From contig OX439137.1 in NCBI GenBank assembly GCA_949318235.1, positions 17,830,187 through 17,894,186 on the forward strand: a DNA stretch of 64,000 nt. The letters run 5' to 3'. Below, piece after piece: positions 56,601 to 64,000 of the stretch; the first letter of the stretch is position 1, and each line of letters starts with the position of its first letter. Source of the stretch: Ecdyonurus torrentis. Taxonomy: Eukaryota; Arthropoda; Insecta; Ephemeroptera; Heptageniidae. A program made the translations under genes and the position numbers. The notes beneath the pieces are model-generated. The model made no database searches, was not told where the DNA came from, and saw only the letters and a list, made by a program, of their open reading frames with translations.

Positions 56601-57028
56601 TGTAACCTCTAATTTAAATAATAAAAAATAAGATAAATTTGTGTTGAAATAACTAAGAGGAAGATTCATTTTTCAAACTTGTTTTTTATTAATTATGGAA
56701 GAACTGATTATAATATAAAACTGCATAGTAAGAGAGAGTGGTGAGTCGCCGGGCAGAGTCTCTCCCTCTTACTATAAAGAACATTAAATTAAGTTATGTG
56801 ACCATTCTCTGGTGATGAATAGTAGATAATGGTGTTGAATGGTGGATGAATGGTTAATGCCTGATATCAGCGAGCGCCTTATATATTACACTCGGCACTC
56901 GACAAACAGTTATAATTGCTGAGGGCTAAGTAACAAGGATGTACAAAAATAAATGACACTTTCTCTTTGATTGACAAATTATTGGTGACAAATAGATTAT
57001 TTACGATATAGCAGAAATAACTGTTACA
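56601..57028 (-). repeat. 5' LTR (right copy), 428 bp
   Basis: Carries the promoter: TATATAAGG complement at about 56878-56886 and AATAAA complement at 56685-56690. The last 240 bases or more are identical to the left LTR while the first 190 differ at a dozen or more places. Confidence 0.92.
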
Positions 57029-57224
57029 AATATATTGTACATATAAGTTATATATATATATTGTATATAATATTTATTTTATATATAAGAGATACTTTTC
57101 ATAGCTGTGCAAAATCATCAAAATCCTGCAACCGGATATTCGGACAAATTGTTAACAGTTTAATTAAGGTTATTAGCGCCTTATGAGCTTATTGGTGTAA
57201 GTGTGCGAGAAAACTAAGAGTTCT

Positions 57225-57634
57225 CTAATTTAACATTAAGCTTATTGGGAGAAACACTTTTGTTTGCGATTTTTGAGTAAATTACTGCACTGATTCTGGA
57301 GATATTTGAATGAGGAATACTAGACATACTTTTACGTGTTTTAAGACAGTAAAATGTACTAATTTAACATTGTAGAAGCCTCTTGTTAGTGTGTTTGTGA
57401 GAAAACTACTGCACTGAGCTCACAAATATTTAAATGTGGAATACTAGACATACTTTTACGTGTTAGACAGTAAAATGTACTAATTTAACATTGTAGAAGC
57501 CTCTTGTTAGTGTGTTTGTGTGAAAACTACTGCACTGAGGTCACAAATATTTAAATGTAGAATACTAGACATACTTTTACGTGTTTTAAGACAGTAAAAT
57601 GTACTAATTTAACATTGTAGAAGCCTCTTGTTAT
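57225..57634 (+). repeat. 124 bp satellite, cluster 5 (about 2.6 units plus a diverged unit)
   Basis: GAATACTAGACATACTTTTA starts at 57315, 57439 and about 57560, a 124 bp period. A strongly diverged lead unit (AAATTACTGCACTGATTCTG) occupies about 57225-57314. Confidence 0.9.
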
Positions 57635-57640
57635 CTCTTG

Positions 57641-57775
57641 GAGCAACATAAATAATTATGTTGCACAACATAACATTTATGCAATGCAACATAGTTATTA
57701 TGCAGAATAGCATAAATTATGCTGCATTGAACAAATGATGCTAAAAAGAGCAAGTATAAATGTTACACTTAATTT
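57641..57775. mobile_element. MITE-C copy 11, partial
   Basis: AATAATTATGTTGCACAACA, GCAGAATAGCATAAATTATG. Confidence 0.6.
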
Positions 57776-57829
57776 TATACGTATATTAAGTATATTAACA
57801 TTTAGTTATTTTTCCGCGTTATTCATTAT

Positions 57830-58005
57830 TAGTATTATAACTTGGCACAGAACTCGGTATTGGGCAAGTTGCCCGAGCTTGCTGTGAGCTACAGACAGGC
57901 CACCAGTTGCGCACGCATGATGAACAGGCTGTATATCCTCCACCTCCCCCCACTCCACCCCCTTGCATAACTGCAAGCTGGCCAGCTGCACCGGTACAAC
58001 ATGAA
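57830..58005. other. GC-richer block of unknown nature
   Basis: Contains CCTCCACCTCCCCCCACTCC and GCAACTTGCCC-like inverted motifs. A 61-codon minus-strand ORF spans it but shows no motif. It lacks flanking splice signals that I trust. Confidence 0.3.
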
Positions 58006-58014
58006 TCTACAAGT

Positions 58015-58345
58015 CAAAATGAAAATAAATTACGTAATTGATGCTACATTGAACACTTGCTATATTGTAGAGCACAAATGTTGTTATTTTGTAATAACAT
58101 AAGTTATTATGCTGAACATCTTAACTATTATGTTATGTAGTATAATCACTGTACAATATAGCATACATTATGTTGCTACATTGAACACTTGCTATATTGT
58201 AGAGCACAAATGTTGTTATTTTGTAATAACATAAGTAATTATGCTGAACATGTTAACTATTATGTTATGTAGTATAATCACTGTACAATATAGCATACAT
58301 TATGTTGCTACATTAAACACTTGCTATATATTGTAGAGTAATTAT
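58015..58345. repeat. MITE-C-derived 132 bp tandem repeat
   Basis: Starts as MITE-C (AAATTACGTAATTGATGCTA), then TGCTACATTGAACACTTGCT recurs at 58042, 58174 and 58306, a 132 bp period with about two differences between full units. Confidence 0.85.
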
Positions 58346-58395
58346 AAAAAAGTGTAGTATTATTTAAAAAAAAAAAAAAAAAGAAAGAAAAAGAT

Positions 58396-58468
58396 TGCCC
58401 CGGGTGAGGCTCGAACTCACGACCTTCAGATTATGAGACTGACGCGCTGCCAACTGCGCTACCGAGGC
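58396..58468 (-). tRNA. tRNA-Met (CAT), elongator, copy 2
   Basis: Identical over all 73 positions by eye to the gene at 6042-6114, with the same A and B boxes and anticodon CAT. The 3' side on the gene strand is TCTTTTTCTTTC followed by about 17 T. The 5' flank (CTTATACTGA-ACAGTGAAACACTGCAAG, then GTAGATCATTGTCTTGGTCA) resembles that of copy 1 for about 75 bp, so the two arose by duplication of a unit larger than the tRNA. It lies in the intron of the + strand gene, in antisense. Confidence 0.95.
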
Positions 58469-58646
58469 TTCTTATACTGAAACAGTGAAACACTGCAAGT
58501 AATTTAAAAGTAGATCATTGTCTTGGTCATCCATGTCTGTCATAGCCTTATTTTTAGTTCAGTTTTTTTTATTGATCATAACACCAATCGGTACACATTG
58601 ATTACACAAATATTTATACAAAAATTCAATATATTTGATTTTATAG

Positions 58647-58925
58647 ACAGGTTACACACATATTTAAGAGCTGCTAATTTGCAGGTCAGAAATACATAGG
58701 CCAGTATAGGAAAAACGTCATTTTATACTTGTCATAGCAAAAGAAAGCTTCAAACCTCAATCAAAGCCTTATTTCTAGCTCCTAATAAGTTTACAGAATA
58801 TGAAAAAAAAATTCATTCAGTTGAAATAAACTTTTTAATGTGAAAATTTGGGAGAAATAATGTTCCCCTATGCTGGACAATGCATTAAGCACCACAAACA
58901 TGGCGGCAAAGCGCAAGGGGTGTAT
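58647..58925 (+). mobile_element. MITE-A2 copy
   Basis: GGTTACACACATATTTAAGA, ATACATAGGCCAGTATAGG and CACCACAAACATGGCGGCA. The left end is degraded. Confidence 0.7.
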
Positions 58926-58952
58926 TAGCTGGCATTTTTACTGTAAGAATAT

Positions 58953-59155
58953 TACACGTAGAAAAATAAATACGTAATAATGATGCTAGCATATTTTCAG
59001 CACAATTTCTTCAATACAGCATAATTTATGCTAACTGCTTAACAGCTGTGTTACAATAGTAAAAATATTATGTTGTACATCATAATTATTTGTATTGTAC
59101 TATAATTTAGTACTTTTTATGCTATAATGACATAATAACAGCATAATGTATCACA
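58953..59155. mobile_element. MITE-C copy 13
   Basis: ACACGTAGAAAAATAAATAC start (a CACGG-type end) with GATGCTAGCATATTTTCAGC. Confidence 0.7.
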
Positions 59156-59180
59156 GAGCGAAATTTCAGACTTCATACTG

Positions 59181-59483
59181 TATAGTGTATATGCGGATGA
59201 CGTCATATTTAATGCGCTTGGAATAGTAGAGTGAATAATATTACTGGGCATAGGATAAACTTTGTTTTAGGCAATTGTCTTTGGGAAATCTGTTAATTTT
59301 TTGTTATTTTTATTTTTCTTCCATACTTGAAATACTAATTCAACATATTTACAACATCAATTCTCTCAAAAATATTGCATAGTGTTTTTAAACTGTCAAA
59401 ATGAGTTATTTTCCTATGTTATCCATGTTATTGAGTGATCTAACATGGCGTTGACTTTAACATGAATGCAAACACCTTATAGA
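59181..59483 (-). mobile_element. MITE-A copy ending 36 bp before a splice acceptor
   Basis: TATAGTGTATATGCGGATGA with TGACGTCATATTTAATGC to GGCGTTGACTTTAACATGAA-TGCAAACACCTTATA. The next exon starts at 59520, so only the putative branch point (GCTGACC near 59490) and pyrimidine tract lie between. Confidence 0.85.
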
Positions 59484-59519
59484 GCTGTCTGCTGACCGAT
59501 GTTTGATATTTTGTTACAG

Positions 59520-59643
59520 TGACTAAGTTGTCGCCCACACGGCAGCCACTGACCCCGGAGAGTGCGGCTGCAGTTGCCGCCCTAGCGCTCAACGCCTCGC
59601 TCGTGGACAAGAACAAGGAAGAAGATGCCAATAAAAACTCGCA
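59520..59643 (+). CDS. host gene internal exon, product unknown
   Basis: 124 bp, GC-rich, with acceptor GATATTTTGTTACAG and strong donor GCA/GTAAGT (GT at 59644). The first two bases complete the codon begun at 25631 (GTG, Val), after which 40 codons are open and two bases remain (phase 2). The peptide includes TKLSPTRQPLTPES, then the alanine-rich AAAVAALALNASLVDKNKEE, then DANKNS. SPTRQPLTPE has proline-directed Ser/Thr sites and looks like a disordered linker. The minus-strand ORF over this region is its shadow. Joined to the 25514 exon it gives at least 80 residues of an unrecognised protein. Confidence 0.85.
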
Positions 59644-59804
59644 GTAAGTCACTTAGCAAGAACTGGATATGACTATAGTAGAGTAACAACTAAATGGAGG
59701 CTGACTTTAAGCAATTTCACTTAGTAGCAGTTTGGATTGTGTTATTAGTAGTATACAGTATGATCTGGGAGGTTACACAGGGTTGTGTTATCTATCCTCT
59801 TCAC

Positions 59805-60112
59805 TTTCTGACTTTGTTAAAAAAATGTTTTCAGTGTCGTAAAATTTAAGGACTTTTTGTGTGGCTCTCAGAATGACAAAAATATGTCTCTTTTGTCAAA
59901 AATGTTTTCTTACTTTTGCAGACCCCCTACCCACTTTAGAACGATCAAAATAGCGTTAAAAAAACGTGTAAACTAAGGGGTGTTTTCTGGTTCAACTGTT
60001 GTATTTTTATCTCAATTTCTTCAATTTTTTTCGATTTTATTTACGATTTTTTTATATAATTATTATACTGATGTTCACTGTATTGTATACTGCCACTGAA
60101 GAGGTTGTGTGT
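59805..60112 (+). repeat. dispersed repeat Q, copy 2
   Basis: Matches 5635-5945 (TTTTGCAGACCCCCTACC, AAAATAGCGTT, GTATTGTATACTGCCACT). Confidence 0.65.
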
Positions 60113-60249
60113 ATCATCTTACGTCTTTTATAAAGTTATTATTAACACCAAGCGTCGTAATACAGCTAAGTTCCCAAGACCTCATACATCAGGCTAACCC
60201 AATATAATACAAGCTACTATTATACATATATATTCATACATATATACAC

Positions 60250-60252
60250 ACA

Positions 60253-60320
<68 letters not shown>
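60250..60320. repeat. (AT)n microsatellite
   Basis: AT tract ending AATAATAATATAA. Confidence 0.93.
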
Positions 60321-60324
<4 letters not shown>

Positions 60325-60343
60325 ATAATATAATATATATACA

Positions 60344-60574
60344 CACGCAAAAAATTAAAACTAACAATGTAATAGGTAGACATATAAGCTAGAAGCCAGG
60401 TATTATTATACTACAATAATACCTGCTAATGCAGGTGCAATATGCTACAATAAAGGTGTGACTCACTTAGATTAAGTAGTATTGTAGTTTATAACTACCT
60501 GTTCCAAATTCAAGTGTTCTTATTGCAAAATATAGGTTCATGTACCTGCCGTAGGTAGTAGTTTTTTTTCCGTG
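60344..60574 (-). mobile_element. MITE-D copy 5
   Basis: CACGCAAAAAATTAAAAC to AGTTTTTTTTCCGTG, 231 bp, with TA-rich flanks on both sides. Confidence 0.85.
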
Positions 60575-60775
60575 TATATATGACAATATTGAAAACTTAT
60601 ATAATGACGATTAATCCATAAAAATTATATTCATTTTGAATTGGGCGCTTGAGAAGTTCGTGTATATGCACGTGTGGTAGGTAGGTCAACAGTTCAAGTA
60701 TATTGTAAAGGATCCTGCGACAATAATTGTATATTATGCAACACAAGCATTGTTTGTATAGCGAGAGCACAGGGA

Positions 60776-60881
<106 letters not shown>

Positions 60882-61249
60882 TAAAGTTGCAACACAAAGA
60901 TAATTGATTATAGATCCTCGGTGCTCAGCTTAGATACTTAATTACTTAACCATGCAAACATCGCTAATTATCTAGGTCACGTGGTTAGTGCACCTAGATG
61001 TTACCTCGCTAGCGTGGCGTGACGTCACTACTGCACTTTACTATACTATGCATTGTAATACATACTATAACATCTTTGCCACCGTGCGACTTAAGCCTTG
61101 TATTCAGATGGCGCAATAAACAAAAAAATAATAAAATTTAGACAAATTTGATATGTGACTTAACAAAAACAAAAAACGAATTTTAAAATGTAAACAAATT
61201 TGTAATCTTAATTTTAGAATAAGAATATTTACTGATGCAGGCAGGGATA
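60882..61249. other. unassigned
   Basis: One TGACGTCA at about 61019. No gene or repeat recognised. Confidence 0.4.
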
Positions 61250-61418
61250 GTAAAGGTCCGCGCAGTCGTCTTTTTTTATTTATAATATTAAATTAATGTT
61301 AGAAAATAAGCCGCTGTGATTGGCTGAGATTCAAATTTCAGTCAATCACAGAAAGTGGCTTACTTTTCTAAATTAATTTAATATTCTTTTAAAATAAGAC
61401 GGCTGCGCGGAACTTTAC
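61250..61418. mobile_element. MITE-P, 169 bp inverted-repeat element
   Basis: GTAAAGGTCCGCGCAGTCGT on the left, and GACGGCTGCGCGGAACTTTAC as inverse on the right (mismatches in between). The inner pair is AATATTAAATTAATGTTAG and its inverse. The centre holds GTGATTGGCTGA/TCAGTCAATCAC. A single copy here. Confidence 0.8.
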
Positions 61419-61511
61419 AATTGAAGTTACAACAAGCATTGTTCTTGTCAAATTTAACTTTAAGTAAATTAATATAACAATAAGAACACAACTTACAATG
61501 CATTACACAAC

Positions 61512-61817
61512 AATAGCATGTATGTGCATGACGTCATATTTAATGCGCTTGGAGGCCATTCTGGAGTAGTGAATAACATTGCTCAGCATAGGAAAAACTT
61601 TGTTTTAGGCAATTTTATTTGGAAAATCTGTTAATTTTTTGTTACTACTAATTTTCTCACATACTTGAAACTCAACATATTTACAACATCAATACTTTCA
61701 AAAAATTTGCATAAAAGTGTTTTTAAACTGGCAAAACGATTTATTTTCCTATGTCACCCATGTTATTGAGTTATCCAACATGGTGTCGACTTTAACATGA
61801 ATGCATAGACTCTATAA
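61512..61817 (-). mobile_element. MITE-A copy
   Basis: TAGCATGTATGTGCATGA, TGACGTCATATTTAATGCGC to GGTGTCGACTTTAACATGAA-TGCATAGACTCTATA. Confidence 0.85.
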
Positions 61818-62424
61818 GTACATAACTAATTAATCAATAAAATCATTATAATGAAGTTTGAGGAAATGTATTATTATCAGTCTAATATTTCAGTGTTATC
61901 TATTTTGGAGATTTTGTTTATGTTTTGATTTTTATTTTTTCCGTCTAGAATGTATATGTATTACTATATTTTGGCTGACATAAAAATATATAAGAATAAG
62001 ATTTCTTTATTAACCCAGGCAGTTCATATAGTAACATGTGTTACAAAGAGCGTTGGTCTTGTCAAAATAATATTTACAATAAATTATAATTATATATATA
62101 TAATTACATTCATAAAATGTAAAAAAAAAAAGCAAAATACATTATATGTCAAGTGTAATGATTATTAAATGGAAACAAAATATTGAAACTGTAGATATTG
62201 AACGGTATATTAGGTAAATCATTGCAATTTAGGCAGTATATAAAATTGTAGATTTGTATATTGTGTAGTATGCATAAGCTCATCAATATCATCAATTTTG
62301 GAATTGGGATCATAAAATTCAGCTAAAGTGTAATATTCCTTAAATATTAATATTTTTGTCAGGAATATTATTTTTTTTTTCAATCATAATTATTATAATA
62401 ATTATCTTTGCATTGTAAAAGTCA
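61818..62424. other. unassigned AT-rich
   Basis: Only AACCCAGGCAGTTCATATAG near 62013 is shared (inverted at about 32614). Confidence 0.4.
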
Positions 62425-62800
62425 TGAAATCAGCTACTTATGGATTTGACTAAAAAATAGTAAAGAAAGACAAATCTAACATTAAATTTTGTAGTTTTTT
62501 TTTTTTTTTTTTTTTTTTTTTCAAAAATGTAAAAAAAAATGGAAGAGTCACCATGCTAGATTTTAAATTACGATATTTTCAAGTTTTACTCCCATAAGAT
62601 CCCATGTTAATTTCAATAATTATTGTCTCTATTTTTTAATAGTGAAAATTTTATCATAGGTAGCTGTTACTGTTAACTTTTAAATGTTATCATAAAGTTT
62701 GCAAAAAAATGTATTTAGATGGCTTTTATCTAATAATCTAAAACGAAAACTTCAGTTTTTATTTTATATTTTGAGATACAAGCCATCTAAATACATCCCT
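62425..62800 (-). mobile_element. MITE-H copy 6
   Basis: GGATTTGACTAAAAAATAGT to AGATACAAGCCATCTAAATA. Contains a T-run at about 62495-62521. TCATAGGTAGCTGTTACTGT is the family core in antisense. Confidence 0.7.
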
Positions 62801-62809
62801 TAGTTATAA

Positions 62810-63154
62810 TTAAAGGCATAGACCAAAAAAAATTATAACCATTTATATCACAAAACACTTAATGGGACTTACATAAATAACTTTAGTTTGCCTCAAAACC
62901 CAACTGTAGCTCCGTAGCAGTGATCAGAAATTTCAATTTATGTAACCCTCACAACGTTTTTTTTATTAATTTTTGCATACTTCTGACGTCAAAAACATGA
63001 ATAGTCACTCCAATTGCATACTTTACAGTATTTTTACGCTCTCTCGCAGGGCTACGTTAACATTCTGGTAAAAATTGTCATCAGTTTTGTAGATCCCATT
63101 TTGTATTTATTCGTTAAAAAAGCACATGTGGTTTTATGTGGTCTATGGCTAAAC
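62810..63154 (-). mobile_element. MITE-B copy 7
   Basis: TTAAAGGCATAGACCAAA to TTATGTGGTCTATGGCTAA. The left end shows the TTAAAGGCATAGA form that matches MITE-K. Confidence 0.87.
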
Positions 63155-63502
63155 TTCATATTTCAAATGAAGCTACAGTAACTGATAGACAACGTTGAAC
63201 AACGCAGCACAGAAGGACAGACACAGAGTATATCTAACAAAGGACCGACACAGTGTATATATATATATATATATAAGTGCTATAAATAGACATAGAGATT
63301 AGAGCACTCTACGCCGCTAGCTTAAAATACAAAATATTTAAAATTAGACTGACTTTACCAGCCCACAAACATTTCTATTTACAGGCATGAGTTTTAACAA
63401 AACTTTTAATCTCTTCAGCTATGACGCACTTTATATCAATCTATAGTCATCACACCATAAGAATGACACCGGAAGTAGGTATAAGTTACGAATTACAGTT
63501 AC

Positions 63503-63838
63503 TTCAAGCCATAGACCACATAAAACAACATGTACAACATCAACACAAAATGGGATCTTCAAAACTGTTGACTATTTTTACCAGAATGTAAATGTAGCCC
63601 CACGAGAGAGCGTGAAAAAGCTGTAAAGTATGCAATTTAAGTGACTATTTATGTTTATGACTTTAGAAACATGCAAAATTATTATGAAAATGTTGTGCGG
63701 GTTGCATAAATTGAACTTTCTGATCACTGCTACGGAGCTACAGTTGGGTTTCGAGACAAACTAAAGTTATTTATGTAAGTCCCATCAAGTGTTTTGTGAT
63801 GTAAATGCTTATGTTTTTCTCTGGTCTATTCCTATAAC
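63503..63838 (+). mobile_element. MITE-B copy 8
   Basis: CAAGCCATAGACCACATAAA to CTCTGGTCTATTCCTATAA. The family TGACGTCAG is mutated to TGACTTTAG here. Confidence 0.87.
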
Positions 63839-64000
63839 AGAAAGGGTGGCCGACTTGGACGAAAAATCGAAAAAACGAATGTCACAATAATCCTTTGTAT
63901 ATTTCTTAATTTCAGCAAAACAAACAGTATAATTTTCAAATGAAATCGAGTAATTAAAAAAAAAGTTCCAAAAAAAGTTTTAGTTATATTTTTAATTTAA
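63839..64000. other. unassigned, right edge of window
   Basis: A segment GCCGACTTGGACGAAAAATC then AACAGTATAATTTTCAAATG resembles about 33255-33360 (GAGTTGGACCGGAAATCATT, CACTATAATTTTCAAATG), suggesting one more uncharacterised dispersed repeat. Confidence 0.45.

Larger units (their letters stand above)
54624..57028 (-). mobile_element. non-autonomous LTR retrotransposon, 2.4 kb, minus strand
   Basis: Two direct LTRs (54624-55048 and 56601-57028) with TG...CA ends flank a 1.55 kb interior. A 4 bp duplication AATA lies outside both (54620-54623 and 57029-57032). Orientation is set by the primer-binding site beside the right LTR, TGGTGTCAGAA, which is complementary to a tRNA-Leu 3' end. A TATA box and an AATAAA signal lie in the matching order on the minus strand. 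The interior is AT-rich and lacks recognisable gag, protease, RT or integrase, so it depends on a relative in trans. The 4 bp duplication and tRNA-Leu primer suggest Ty3/gypsy, but this is not proven. No clear polypurine tract is visible next to the left LTR. Confidence 0.9.

Noticed and set aside
57806..57991. 61-codon minus-strand ORF in a GC-richer block
   Set aside because: No homology that I recognise, no splice signals. Kept only as an unknown block.
59440..59652. 70-codon minus-strand ORF
   Set aside because: Shadow of the real + strand exon at 59520-59643.

Overview
This window is AT-rich nuclear DNA from an animal, most likely a repeat-rich (probably marine) invertebrate; I cannot name the species. 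The evidence is spliceosomal exons in a very long intron, eukaryotic elongator tRNA-Met genes, tRNA-derived SINEs, a non-LTR retrotransposon, an LTR retrotransposon with a tRNA-Leu-type primer site, and dense microsatellites. There is no operon-like or bacterial content.

The only convincing host protein-coding sequence is two GC-rich exons on the + strand, 25514-25631 and 59520-59643. They have consensus splice sites and matching phase (1 to 1), so the 33,888 bp between them read as one intron of one gene. The encoded protein is a low-complexity Ser/Thr/Ala-rich stretch that I do not recognise. Sequence before 25514 and after 59643 is either more intron of the same gene or intergenic.

Almost everything else is transposable elements and simple repeats. 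I sorted the recurring sequences into families by reading copies against each other. The labels are mine: MITE-A (TATAGGGTG ends), MITE-B and MITE-K (TTAA-flanked, TTAAAGGCRTAGA ends), MITE-C/D/F (different bodies but related CACGGAAAAA ends), MITE-E, MITE-G (110 bp palindrome), MITE-H, foldback families I, J, O and P, hAT-like L, two Tc1/mariner-like elements (a 120 bp MITE and a 1.2 kb near-perfect foldback), two or three SINE families, and a 124 bp tandem satellite in five clusters. Several insertions are nested in other elements and give empty-site evidence: a hAT-like element in MITE-C with an 8 bp duplication, MITE-A in a SINE with TATA duplicated, a 325 bp element in MITE-H with an 8-9 bp duplication, and palindromes inside MITE-F and MITE-E.

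Layout: 0-3.4 kb microsatellites, a 5'-truncated LINE, and MITE-E/D. 3.4-13 kb MITEs, a tRNA-Met gene, a hAT insertion and two SINEs. 13-17.4 kb a pair of inverted arms enclosing MITEs and a Tc1-like MITE. 17.4-25.5 kb satellite, SINEs and microsatellites. 25.5 kb exon. 25.6-59.5 kb the giant intron, with most MITE families, the 1.2 kb foldback at 49.4-50.6 kb and a 2.4 kb LTR element at 54.6-57.0 kb. 58.4 kb second tRNA-Met. 59.5 kb exon. 59.7-64 kb more MITEs.

The most striking global signal is the palindrome TGACGTCA (CRE/ATF-type site). I found 30 exact copies by eye, most of them inside unrelated MITE families. All family assignments and identities are by eye, without alignment or database search.
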